A DNA stretch of 64,000 bases from Hominenteromicrobium mulieris (GTDB lineage: Bacteria; Bacillota; Clostridia; Oscillospirales; Acutalibacteraceae): the NCBI GenBank assembly GCA_021029595.1, contig JAJJOY010000004.1, forward strand, positions 124,001-188,000, written 5' to 3'. Under the pieces are notes generated by a model, which saw only the letters and a program-made list of their open reading frames with translations, was not told the DNA's origin and made no database searches. Below, piece after piece: positions 1 through 8,061 of the stretch (position 1 is the first letter of the stretch; each line of letters begins with the position of its first letter). A program made the translations under genes and the position numbers.

Positions 1-2753
1 AGCTTATTGACAAGAAGTGCATCCATAATAACAGTTTGCAGGTCATCAACCAGTATGCCATCTCCACAGAGGAGGGGGCAGCTCATGACAATCGCTATGA
101 TGTGACAGTATTGGTCAACGGTCTGCCGCTGATCCATATCGAGCTGAAGCGCCGGGGCGTTCCCATTCGGGAAGCCTTCAACCAGATCGACCGCTATCAG
201 CGGGATAGCTTCTGGGCGTCCAGCGGGCTTTACGAGTTTGTGCAGATTTTCGTGATCTCCAACGGCACAAATACGAAGTATTATTCCAATACCACCCGTT
301 TCAACCATATCAAGGATGCCAAAGCGCAGAAAGCCAAGAAGTTCAAAACCAGCAATAGCTTTGAGTTCACTTCGTTCTGGGCAGATGCGAACAACCGCAT
401 TATCCCCGATCTTGTGGACTTTACCAAGACCTTTTTCTGCAAGCACACCATTCTGAATATCCTTACCCGCTACTGCGTGTTCACGGCGGAAAATATGCTA
501 CTTGTTATGCGGCCATATCAAATCGTCGCCACCGAGCGCATTTTGAACCGCATTGAGATCGCCAACAATTATAAGAAATACGGCACCGTAGCAGGCGGCG
601 GGTACATCTGGCACACCACCGGCAGCGGCAAAACACTGACCTCTTTCAAGACGGCGCAGCTTGCCACGAAACTGGATTACATCGACAAGGTGCTTTTTGT
701 CGTGGACCGCAAGGATCTGGACTATCAAACGATGAAGGAATATGACCGCTTTGAAAAGGGAGCTGCCAACAGCAACACCTCTACGGCAGTCCTGAAGCGC
801 CAGTTGGAGGATGACAATGCAAGAATCATTATCACCACCATTCAGAAACTCGCCACCTTTATCAAGAAGAACGCCGGACACAGTGTTTTTGATAAACGGA
901 TCGTCATTATTTTTGATGAGTGCCACCGAAGCCAGTTCGGTGATATGCATCAAGCCATTACGAAGTATTTCAAGAAGTACAACCTCTTTGGCTTTACCGG
1001 AACGCCGATCTTTGCGGTCAATGCAGGCATGGGCAAGAATCCCACACTCCGCACGACAGCGCAGGCTTTTGGCGATCAACTCCATGCCTACACCATTGTG
1101 GACGCCATTAACGACAAAAACGTACTGCCCTTCCGGGTGGACTACATCAAAACGATGGACGCCGAGCCGGATATTGACGACAAAGAGGTTTGGGACATCA
1201 ACCGGGAAAAGGCGTTTCTTGCCCCGGAACGCATCCGGCTGGTCACAGAGTACATTCTGACCCACTTTGACCAGAAAACCTACCGGGGTGATAAAACCTA
1301 TACATACAGCGTATTGCAGAATATCGCCGAGGTTGCCTCTGCCGGCAGCAAGCAGCAGATCGAGGAAATCAAGCAGAAGCAGCGGGTCAGCGGGTTCAAC
1401 TCCATCTTTGCCGTGTCCAGCGTGGATGCTGCAAAGCTCTACTACGCCGAGTTTCAGAGGCAAATGGCGGAAAATCCACAGAAGCGGCTGAAGGTTGCCG
1501 TCATTTACAGCTATGGAGCGAATGAGGAAGAAACGGATGGTATTCTTGATGAGGAGAATCCGGAGGATACCTCCGCACTTGACCAAAGTTCCCGTGATTT
1601 TCTGGATGCGGCCATCCGTGACTACAACGGGATGTTCCACACCAACTATTCCACAGACGGGGACAAATTCCAGAATTACTATAAGGATGTTTCCCTGCGG
1701 ATGAAGAACAAGGAACTTGACCTGCTGATCGTGGTCAATATGTTCCTGACCGGCTTCGACGCCACGACGCTGAATACGCTGTGGGTGGATAAAAACCTGA
1801 AAATGCACGGGCTGATTCAAGCATATTCCCGCACCAACCGGATTCTCAATTCCATCAAGGTGTTCGGCAACATCGTTTGCTTCCGCAATCTGCAAAAGCG
1901 TACCGACGATGCAATTTCTCTGTTTGGCGATAAGGAAGCGGGCGGTATCGTCCTGATGCGTGGCTATAAGGATTACTACTTTGGCTACGAGGATGCCGAC
2001 GGAAAATATCACCCAGGCTACCAGGATATGATTGAGGAATTGACAACGAAATTCCCGCTGACAGAGGAACGCATTACCGGCGAACAGCGGCAGAAGGAGT
2101 TTATCGTTTTGTTCGGTGCGATTCTGCGTATGCGCAACCTGCTGACTTCGTTCGACGAGTTTGCCGGAAGCGAAATTTTGAGCGAGCGGGATTTTCAGGA
2201 TTATCTTGGCCGCTATCAGGACTTACGGGATGAGTGGAAAAGCCGCAAGCCCGGTGGCGAAAAAGAGGACATCACCGATGACATCGTTTTTGAAATCGAG
2301 CTAATCAAGCAGATTGAGATCAATATTGACTACATCCTGCTTCTGGTACAGAAATACCACGATTCACACTGCGACGATAAAGAAATTCTCATTACGATCC
2401 AGAAGGCAGTAGATGCAAGCCCAGAACTACGTAGCAAGAAGGCACTGATCGAAACCTTCATTGCTGGAATCAACGATGTATCAGATGTGATGCTGGAATG
2501 GCGCACCTTTGTCGCCGAAGAAAAAGAACGGCAGCTTGTTGCAATCATTCAGGAGGAAAACCTGAAAGACGATGAGACTCGCCGCTTTATGGAGAGCTCT
2601 TTCCGTGACGGCTCTGTCAAAACGACAGGCACGGATATTGACCGGCTGATGCCGCCGATCTCCCGCTTCGGCGGTGGAAACCGTGCAGAGAAGAAGCAGA
2701 CCATCATTGAAAAGTTGAAGGGTTTCTTCGACCGATTCTTCGGCATCGGGTAA
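1..2753 (+). CDS. hsdR: Type I restriction enzyme R subunit HsdR (5' end outside window)
   Basis: This is the restriction and translocase subunit of a type I restriction-modification complex; it couples ATP-driven DNA translocation to cleavage. The reading frame is open from base 3, so the true start lies upstream and the TTG at 36 is only an internal codon. Near the N-terminus there is a PD-(E/D)xK-type nuclease signature (IHIELKRRG). A superfamily 2 helicase core follows: Walker A HTTGSGKT, DECH box in IIIFDECHRSQFGD, FGFTGTP, and the late motifs LTGFDATTLN and QAYSRTNRI. The C-terminal 250 residues are helical, as in other HsdR proteins. No hsdM or hsdS is visible, so partners must lie to the left of the window. 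The family call is firm; activity cannot be judged from a partial gene. Confidence 0.95.
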   Translation, partial: LIDKKCIHNNSLQVINQYAISTEEGAAHDNRYDVTVLVNGLPLIHIELKRRGVPIREAFNQIDRYQRDSFWASSGLYEFVQIFVISNGTNTKYYSNTTRFNHIKDAKAQKAKKFKTSNSFEFTSFWADANNRIIPDLVDFTKTFFCKHTILNILTRYCVFTAENMLLVMRPYQIVATERILNRIEIANNYKKYGTVAGGGYIWHTTGSGKTLTSFKTAQLATKLDYIDKVLFVVDRKDLDYQTMKEYDRFEKGAANSNTSTAVLKRQLEDDNARIIITTIQKLATFIKKNAGHSVFDKRIVIIFDECHRSQFGDMHQAITKYFKKYNLFGFTGTPIFAVNAGMGKNPTLRTTAQAFGDQLHAYTIVDAINDKNVLPFRVDYIKTMDAEPDIDDKEVWDINREKAFLAPERIRLVTEYILTHFDQKTYRGDKTYTYSVLQNIAEVASAGSKQQIEEIKQKQRVSGFNSIFAVSSVDAAKLYYAEFQRQMAENPQKRLKVAVIYSYGANEEETDGILDEENPEDTSALDQSSRDFLDAAIRDYNGMFHTNYSTDGDKFQNYYKDVSLRMKNKELDLLIVVNMFLTGFDATTLNTLWVDKNLKMHGLIQAYSRTNRILNSIKVFGNIVCFRNLQKRTDDAISLFGDKEAGGIVLMRGYKDYYFGYEDADGKYHPGYQDMIEELTTKFPLTEERITGEQRQKEFIVLFGAILRMRNLLTSFDEFAGSEILSERDFQDYLGRYQDLRDEWKSRKPGGEKEDITDDIVFEIELIKQIEINIDYILLLVQKYHDSHCDDKEILITIQKAVDASPELRSKKALIETFIAGINDVSDVMLEWRTFVAEEKERQLVAIIQEENLKDDETRRFMESSFRDGSVKTTGTDIDRLMPPISRFGGGNRAEKKQTIIEKLKGFFDRFFGIG

Positions 2754-2925
2754 GCAGGTCTTAGGGTGTCCCTAACGAGGCCTTTTGCGTAGCTCGACAG
2801 AACGGAGTAAAAAGGCACTGCTCGCTCAGATGGCGCAGTCATCGGGGCGACGCACTGTTTTGCTCCGGAGGAGTACAAACAGTCTGCTCGTTAAGATAAT
2901 GCAGACGATTTCAGAGCAACGAAAA
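2754..2925. other. Intergenic stretch after hsdR, no gene recognised
   Basis: About 170 bases separate the hsdR stop from the terminator-like hairpin that ends the transposon genes. Short open frames exist on both strands, but none has a ribosome binding site, plausible composition or recognisable domain. The block could be the edge of an inserted element or a dispersed intergenic repeat; a genome self-comparison would tell. Confidence 0.4.
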
Positions 2926-2966
2926 AGGGGCGCAGCCGGTGCTTACCTGCATCTGACTGCGCCTCT
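2926..2966 (-). terminator. Intrinsic terminator of the tnpV transcript
   Basis: On the minus strand the arm AGAGGCGCAG pairs with CTGCGCCCCT (one G-T pair) across a loop of about 21 nt and is followed by TTTTT. It lies about 25 bases beyond the tnpV stop codon, which fits a rho-independent terminator for that transcript. Confidence 0.7.
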
Positions 2967-2991
2967 GATTTCTATCAAATTTTGTTGCTGC

Positions 2992-3360
2992 TCACACGAA
3001 AATGACCTCTGCATTTACGATTTCTGTAGCTCGATTGCGGATGTTATTGCTCCGCCTGACCCATTCCAGCGGGTCACTTGCCTTGAGTTTTTCGTTCAAG
3101 TTTTCTTTTTCGGACAGTTCCTTCACAAGCGTATCAAACATCGCCTGTGCCCGAGACTCCACCTCAGCAAGATAATCGTTCAGCATCCCGGTGGTCAACA
3201 GATTGTAATATCTCACCCGGTGGTGCTCCTTTAGATGTCGCCGGTGTCGCTGCCCCCAAATGCCGATTTGTACGTCGCTTTGATTATCAATCTCGAGATT
3301 CGGCAGAAAATAATTGCCCGCCTGTCGGTATGTGCCGCCCAGCTTTTCAAACTCCGTCAT
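2992..3360 (-). CDS. tnpV: TnpV-type transposon-encoded protein
   Basis: This 122-residue protein resembles the TnpV family of small proteins carried by Tn4451-like and other clostridial mobilisable elements. Seen directly are the family-like N-terminus MTEFEKLGGTYR, the segment IGIWGQRHRRHLKEHH, and a C-terminal LEWVRRSNNIRNRATEIV. The biochemical role of TnpV is not established. The start is preceded by GGGGGA at normal spacing. It follows the small ORF at 3376-3555 on the same strand with a 15 bp gap, so the two look co-transcribed. No recombinase or transposase gene remains next to it, which suggests a fragment of a mobile element beside the restriction gene. Confidence 0.8.
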   Translation of the reverse strand: MTEFEKLGGTYRQAGNYFLPNLEIDNQSDVQIGIWGQRHRRHLKEHHRVRYYNLLTTGMLNDYLAEVESRAQAMFDTLVKELSEKENLNEKLKASDPLEWVRRSNNIRNRATEIVNAEVIFV

Positions 3361-3375
3361 TGTGTTTCCCCCAAT

Positions 3376-3555
3376 TCATTCCGTGTATACAACCTTGAAC
3401 TTCTTGCGCTTTGCACCGATGATTTTCAGCAGCACTTCATCAACAGCGTCGATATATCTGCCCTCTGTGATGAGCCTGCTGCGCAGATCATTCAGGCTCC
3501 CAACGAGAAGCCGCCGCTCTGCATCATCCATTGCAAGATGATATTTTTGTTTCAT
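3376..3555 (-). CDS. Small mobile-element companion protein, unknown function
   Basis: This is a 59-residue ORF beginning MKQKYHLAMDDAERRLL and ending with a basic tail (GAKRKKFKVVY). The ATG at 3555 was chosen because an excellent AGGAGG lies 6 bases upstream; the longer frame running to 3771 has no such signal and an implausible sequence. It directly precedes tnpV on the same strand. No domain can be named. The composition (acidic-basic amphipathic helix) would fit a small DNA- or protein-binding accessory factor, but that is inference. Confidence 0.6.
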   Translation of the reverse strand: MKQKYHLAMDDAERRLLVGSLNDLRSRLITEGRYIDAVDEVLLKIIGAKRKKFKVVYTE

Positions 3556-3683
3556 ATTCTGTCCTCCTTGTGCTATCATTGTAACGGAGAGACTAGTAAA
3601 AATCGAATGTGCGGATAAAAATGAATATGCGTGTAGGCTTTCTTGGTTATTTGCGAAATCCCTTATGAACATCCGCACCAATG

Positions 3684-3720
3684 AAAACCCGCATGAACAC
3701 CGATGTTTTGCGGGTTTTTG
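3684..3720 (+). terminator. Terminator-like hairpin
   Basis: A perfect 10 bp stem (AAAACCCGCA pairing with TGCGGGTTTT) is followed by further T residues on the plus strand. No plus-strand gene ends nearby, so it may be a relic of the inserted element or a stop for antisense transcription. Confidence 0.5.
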
Positions 3721-3770
3721 ATTTTCATAAGCAATATTGGTAACACCGAAAGCTATGTGCACAGCAAACA

Positions 3771-3814
3771 AAAAGCCGCAGTGCTTTCCTGAAAAAGAAG
3801 CACTGCGGCTTTTT
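3771..3814 (-). terminator. Bidirectional intrinsic terminator after nspC
   Basis: Arms AAAAGCCGCAGTGCTT and AAGCACTGCGGCTTTT form a 16 bp perfect stem with T runs on both strands. It lies 15 bases past the nspC stop and closes the polyamine operon. Confidence 0.85.
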
Positions 3815-3829
3815 CGTTTGCTGTTGCGT

Positions 3830-5041
3830 TTACGGGCTGCCGAGCCTGTATTTGAAATCTCTGTAGCCGAACGACGCTAACTTGCGGATATCGCCGCCCG
3901 CTGTGCGGGAATAAATGCCGGGCAGGGGCATGCCGTTAAAGGTATTGTTTTTGCAGGTGGTGTAGATTGCCATATCACCGAAGACGAGCAGGTCGCCGAC
4001 CGCGGGCACGACGTTGAAGCTGTAATCGCCGATGACATCGCCTGCAAGGCAGGTTGGGCCGGCAAGGCGCACCGTGTACGGCTTCTCCCCCGGCTCACCG
4101 GCGCCGAGCAGCGGCGGGCGATACGGCATTTCGATGACATCCGGCATATGGCAGGCGGCGCTGGCATCGAGAATTGCGATGGTCGTCTCGCCGTTTCGCA
4201 CGACATCGAGCACGCGGCTGAGGAGGTATCCGGCGTTTAACGCGCAGGCCTCTCCGGGCTCGAGATACACGGTGACATTCCAGTCCTGCTGCGCGCGGCG
4301 GATGCAACGCTCCAACGTTTCCATATCGTAGTCGGGACGCGTGATGTGGTGACCGCCGCCGAAGTTGAGCCACTGCATTTTGGGCAGCAAATCGCCGAAC
4401 GTTGAAGCAACGGCGTTTAAGGTCGTTTCCAGTGCGTCGGCATCCTGCTCGCACAGCGTGTGAAAATGAAGTCCGTCGAGCAGTTCGGGCAAATGCGCGT
4501 CTTCTTGAACGGCTTTATCCCACTGCGCACGGGTGGTGCCGAGGCGGCTGCCGGGCGCACAGGGATCGTAAATTTCGTGTCCCTCCTGCGTAGAGCACTC
4601 CGGGTTGATGCGCAGACCGACGCTTTTGCCCGCAGCTTTTGCTTTGGGCGCGAACTTTTGCAGCTGTCGCGGCGAATTGAACACGATGTGATCCGCATAG
4701 CGCAGCAGCTCGTCCATTTCGTCCTCACGGTAGGCGGCGCAAAACACATGTACCTCGCCGCCCGGCATTTCTTCAGCGCCGAGCCGCGCTTCAAACAGGC
4801 CGCTCGCTTCCGTACCGATCAAATGCGGCGCGAAAATCGGATAAAGATTGTAATTGCTGAACGCCTTCTGTGCCAAAAGCACCTTGCAGCCCGTGCGCTT
4901 TTGCAGCGCGCCGAGCACCTCTGCGTTATGCTGCAGGACGGCCTCGTCCATGAGGTAGCACGGTGTGGACAGCGTTTTGAATTCCGGCGGAATTTCGCCG
5001 TTGATGCCCGCAAACGGTGGGCGTGTATCCAGTAAGTTCAT
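3830..5041 (-). CDS. nspC: Carboxynorspermidine/carboxyspermidine decarboxylase
   Basis: This is a PLP-dependent fold-III (alanine racemase-type) decarboxylase that removes the carboxyl group from carboxyspermidine or carboxynorspermidine, the last step of the alternative spermidine pathway. The protein is 403 residues, close to family length. An N-terminal PLP-barrel segment contains the lysine in VLLAQKAFSNYNLYP, the position expected for the PLP lysine of NspC. Later are HFHTLCEQ, a glycine-rich NFGGGHH and EPGEAC, all expected for the family. The ATG overlaps the stop of the upstream dehydrogenase by one base (TGATG), indicating translational coupling. It is the last gene of the polyamine operon. 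Preference for spermidine versus norspermidine intermediates cannot be read from the sequence. Confidence 0.93.
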   Translation of the reverse strand: MNLLDTRPPFAGINGEIPPEFKTLSTPCYLMDEAVLQHNAEVLGALQKRTGCKVLLAQKAFSNYNLYPIFAPHLIGTEASGLFEARLGAEEMPGGEVHVFCAAYREDEMDELLRYADHIVFNSPRQLQKFAPKAKAAGKSVGLRINPECSTQEGHEIYDPCAPGSRLGTTRAQWDKAVQEDAHLPELLDGLHFHTLCEQDADALETTLNAVASTFGDLLPKMQWLNFGGGHHITRPDYDMETLERCIRRAQQDWNVTVYLEPGEACALNAGYLLSRVLDVVRNGETTIAILDASAACHMPDVIEMPYRPPLLGAGEPGEKPYTVRLAGPTCLAGDVIGDYSFNVVPAVGDLLVFGDMAIYTTCKNNTFNGMPLPGIYSRTAGGDIRKLASFGYRDFKYRLGSP

Positions 5042-6300
5042 CAGTCCACCAAAGCCGGATCGTGGTTTTCGCTGCGCGGCAGGCCGTATTTATCAAGGGC
5101 GTCGAGGAACGGATCCGGGTCAAACTCCTCGACGGTGTAGACACCGGGCTTTGTCCACTTGCCGGTGAGCATCATCATCGCGCCGCACATGGCCGGCACG
5201 CCGGTGGTGTAGCTGATGGCCTGACTGCCGACCTCGCGGTAGCATTCCTGGTGGTCGCAGACATTATAGATGTAGTAGGTCTTCTCTTTGCCATCCTTTT
5301 TACCGGTGAAGATGCAGCCGATGTTCGTCTTGCCCTTTGTGCGCGGGCCGAGGCTTGCGGGATCCGGCAAAAGTGCTTTGAGGAACTGGATTGGCACAAT
5401 CTCCTGACCGTTGTAGTGAATCGGTGTGGTGGAAAGCATGCCGACGTCTTCGAGGCAGCGCATGTGGTCAAGGTAGCTCTGGCCGAACGTCATGAAGAAA
5501 CGGATACGCTTGACTTCCGGCAGGTTTTTGCCGAGGGACTCGATCTCCTCGTGGTGCAGCAGATACATGTCCTTCTGGCCGACCTGATCGAAGGTATACG
5601 CGCGCTTAATGCTCATAGCCGGGATTTCGACCCAGTGGCCGTTTTCCCAATAGCTGCCGGGCGCAGAAACCTCGCGCAGGTTGATCTCCGGATTGAAGTT
5701 TGTCGCGAACGCATAACCATGATCGCCGCCGTTGCAGTCCAGAATATCGATGGTATCGATGGTATCGAACTCGTGCTTTTTAGCGTAGGCGCAGTACGCC
5801 TGCGTGACGCCCGGGTCAAAGCCGCAGCCGAGCAGTGCGGTGAGGCCGGCCTCTTCAAACTTCTTTTTGTATGCCCACTGCCAGCTGTAATCAAAATAGG
5901 CGGAGAAGCCCGCTTCCTTGCAGCGCTTTTCGTAAATGGCGCGCCATTCGGGGTCATCGGTGTTCTCCGGCTCGTAGTTTGCGGTATCCATGTAGTTAAC
6001 GCCGCAGGCGAGGCAGGCATCCATAATGGTGAGATCCTGATACGGCAGGGCAATGTTCATGACGAGATCCGGCTTGTAGCTTTGGATAAGGTCACAAAGC
6101 TGCTGCACGTCGTCTGCATCGACCTGTGCCGTGGTGATTTTTGTTTTGGTGATGGGCGCAAGCTTTGCGGCAAGTGCATCGCACTTGTTCTTTGTGCGGC
6201 TTGCAATGCACAGCTCGGTGAAAACTTCGCTGACCTGGCAGCATTTGGAAATGGCGACACCGGCTACGCCGCCGCAGCCGATAACAAGAACTTTGCTCAT
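5041..6300 (-). CDS. Saccharopine dehydrogenase-like carboxy(nor)spermidine dehydrogenase
   Basis: This 419-residue NAD(P)H-dependent enzyme of the saccharopine dehydrogenase (LYS1/COG1748) family begins with a Rossmann motif VLVIGCGGVAGVAISKC. In clusters with nspC, this family condenses aspartate semialdehyde with a diamine to give carboxyspermidine or carboxynorspermidine (CASDH). Its coupling to nspC and position after agmatinase support that role over lysine metabolism. A good AAAGGAG precedes the ATG. The gap to speB is about 34 bp. The older annotation 'saccharopine dehydrogenase' would be misleading here. Confidence 0.88.
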   Translation of the reverse strand: MSKVLVIGCGGVAGVAISKCCQVSEVFTELCIASRTKNKCDALAAKLAPITKTKITTAQVDADDVQQLCDLIQSYKPDLVMNIALPYQDLTIMDACLACGVNYMDTANYEPENTDDPEWRAIYEKRCKEAGFSAYFDYSWQWAYKKKFEEAGLTALLGCGFDPGVTQAYCAYAKKHEFDTIDTIDILDCNGGDHGYAFATNFNPEINLREVSAPGSYWENGHWVEIPAMSIKRAYTFDQVGQKDMYLLHHEEIESLGKNLPEVKRIRFFMTFGQSYLDHMRCLEDVGMLSTTPIHYNGQEIVPIQFLKALLPDPASLGPRTKGKTNIGCIFTGKKDGKEKTYYIYNVCDHQECYREVGSQAISYTTGVPAMCGAMMMLTGKWTKPGVYTVEEFDPDPFLDALDKYGLPRSENHDPALVD

Positions 6301-6334
6301 GATGATGCTCCTTTTATATTTTTAGTTTGATAAT

Positions 6335-7192
6335 TTATACGTTTAAGGCCAATAAGAGCTCGCGCAGGACTTTGCAGGCCATGGCGGTGGAAACGCCGCT
6401 TGCATCCAGCATGGGGGCTAACTCGTTGACATCTGCGCCGATGATGTTCGTTTTTGACACGGTGAGAATGGCGTTTAAAAGCTGCATGAACGTCACGCCG
6501 CCCGCCTCCGGTGTGCCGGTGCCGGGAAAGCACGAGGGGTCAAGGCAATCGAGATCGATGGTGAGGTAAACCGGCACCTGCGTGCGGCACAGTTCTGCGG
6601 TGAGCGCTTCAAGGCCCGAGAAATCGAACTTATGCATTTCGGTGTGCGTCTTCGCAAACGTGAACTCTTCCCTGTCGCCGCTGCGGATGCAGAACTGGTG
6701 AATGCGGCCGTCGCCGAGAATGTCGTGGCAGCGGCGCAGCACGCAGGCGTGGCTTAATTCGGCGCCGAGGTAATCCTGACGCAGGTCGGCGTGGGCATCA
6801 AAGTGAATGATGTGCATAGCGGGATATTTATGCGCCGCCGCACGAACAGCGCCGAGCGTGACAAGATGCTCGCCGCCGAGCAAAAGTGGGAATTTGCCGT
6901 CTTGCAGGATCGTTTCCGCGCGCGCCTCGATGTCTTTGAGGGCGCTTTCGCTGGAACCGAAGCACAGCTCCATATCACCGCTGTCAAACACCTTTATGTC
7001 GGTTAAATCTTTATCCTGATACGGGCTGTATGTCTCGAGGCCGTAGCTTTCGTGACGCATGGCGGCGGGGCCGAACCGTGCGCCGGGGCGGTAGCTTGTG
7101 GTAGAATCGAACGGCGCGCCGTACAAAACGATATCGGCATCCGCGTAGCTGCTTTCGCAGCCGATGAAAGTTTCAATATTCTGGTGCAGCAT
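6335..7192 (-). CDS. speB: Agmatinase (agmatine ureohydrolase)
   Basis: This ureohydrolase-family enzyme converts agmatine to putrescine and urea. The 285-residue product carries the binuclear manganese motifs: GGEH, IIHFDAHADLRQ and LTIDLDCLDPS, with the agmatinase-like C-terminal segment GADVNELAPMLD. The ATG at 7192 was chosen because it overlaps the speE stop (TAATG) and starts at the conserved N-terminus; the longer frame to 7303 would run into speE. It sits between speE and the carboxyspermidine dehydrogenase gene, in the order expected for arginine to agmatine to putrescine to spermidine. Confidence 0.94.
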   Translation of the reverse strand: MLHQNIETFIGCESSYADADIVLYGAPFDSTTSYRPGARFGPAAMRHESYGLETYSPYQDKDLTDIKVFDSGDMELCFGSSESALKDIEARAETILQDGKFPLLLGGEHLVTLGAVRAAAHKYPAMHIIHFDAHADLRQDYLGAELSHACVLRRCHDILGDGRIHQFCIRSGDREEFTFAKTHTEMHKFDFSGLEALTAELCRTQVPVYLTIDLDCLDPSCFPGTGTPEAGGVTFMQLLNAILTVSKTNIIGADVNELAPMLDASGVSTAMACKVLRELLLALNV

Positions 7193-8049
7193 TATTTCTC
7201 CTCCACTTCCCGCAGCATTTCTTCCAAAAATGCCGGCAGATAAAATGCGCCGACATGCAGACGAGTGGTGTAATAACGCGTGCGCATATTGAGCGCGTTC
7301 CACTGGTTGGAGTCAAGGTCGTTGATTGGGTGATATTTCTTGCTGGCAAAGCCGAAAAGCCAGTAGCCTGCGGCGAAGGTGGGAATATGCGCCTGATAAA
7401 CCTTGCTGATGGGGAACGTCGTTGCGATGCGCTGATGGCTGCGCTGCATGGCAGTGGCATCCTCCGCATAGAACGGGCTGCCCTGCTGGTTGACCATGAT
7501 GCCGTCCTCACGCAGAGCATTATAGCAGCTTCCGTAAAATTCGCGGGTGAAAAGCCCCTCGGACGGGCCGAACGGGTCGGAGGAATCGACGATGATGAGG
7601 TCGTACTCATCTTCACACTTGCGAATGAACTTCAGCGCGTTTTCGTAGTAGATATGTACACGGCGGTCGTCCATGCGGCAGGCGTTGCTCGGCAGGTAGG
7701 CGCGGCAGGCCTCGATGACCTGCGGGTCCATCTCGACGAGGTCGATGCGCTCTACGCGGTCGTAGCGGGTCAGCTCGCGCACAACGCCGCCGTCGCCTGC
7801 GCCGATGACGAGAATGTCCTTTGCATTGCGGTGCACGGACATCGGCACATGGGTGATCATTTCGTCGTAGATAAACTCATCGCGCTCCGTGAGCATGACA
7901 TTGCCGTCCAGCGTCAGCACGCGGCCGAACTCCGGCGTTTCAAAAATATCGATGCGCTGATAGGCGCTTTGCTTTGAATATAACTGGCGGTCCACACGGA
8001 TGCTGTGCTTGACATCCGGCGTGTGAAATTCCGAAAACCACATTTCCAT
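7192..8049 (-). CDS. speE: Spermidine synthase (polyamine aminopropyltransferase)
   Basis: This aminopropyltransferase moves the propylamine group of decarboxylated SAM onto a diamine. The 285-residue protein has a small N-terminal beta domain and a Rossmann-like methyltransferase-fold domain with VIGAGDGGVVRELTRY and the active-site segment IIVDSSDPFGPSEGLF. AAGGAGG lies 7 bases before the ATG. The stop overlaps the speB start. No SAM decarboxylase (speD) is visible in the window although SpeE needs its product. An alternative carboxyspermidine route is encoded in the same operon, so substrate preference deserves a check. Confidence 0.94.
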   Translation of the reverse strand: MEMWFSEFHTPDVKHSIRVDRQLYSKQSAYQRIDIFETPEFGRVLTLDGNVMLTERDEFIYDEMITHVPMSVHRNAKDILVIGAGDGGVVRELTRYDRVERIDLVEMDPQVIEACRAYLPSNACRMDDRRVHIYYENALKFIRKCEDEYDLIIVDSSDPFGPSEGLFTREFYGSCYNALREDGIMVNQQGSPFYAEDATAMQRSHQRIATTFPISKVYQAHIPTFAAGYWLFGFASKKYHPINDLDSNQWNALNMRTRYYTTRLHVGAFYLPAFLEEMLREVEEK

Positions 8050-8061
8050 TTTTGTTCCTCC

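Noticed and set aside
498-2012. Open frame of 504 codons on the minus strand inside hsdR
   Set aside because: It is antisense to conserved helicase motifs, has no ribosome binding site and an implausible composition.
3556-3771. N-terminal extension of the small transposon companion ORF
   Set aside because: The extension crosses a terminator hairpin and lacks a ribosome binding site, while the ATG at 3555 has a strong one.
5017-6330. Open frame of 437 codons on the plus strand
   Set aside because: It mirrors the carboxyspermidine dehydrogenase gene, which has clear motifs and coupling; codon bias alone explains the open antisense frame.
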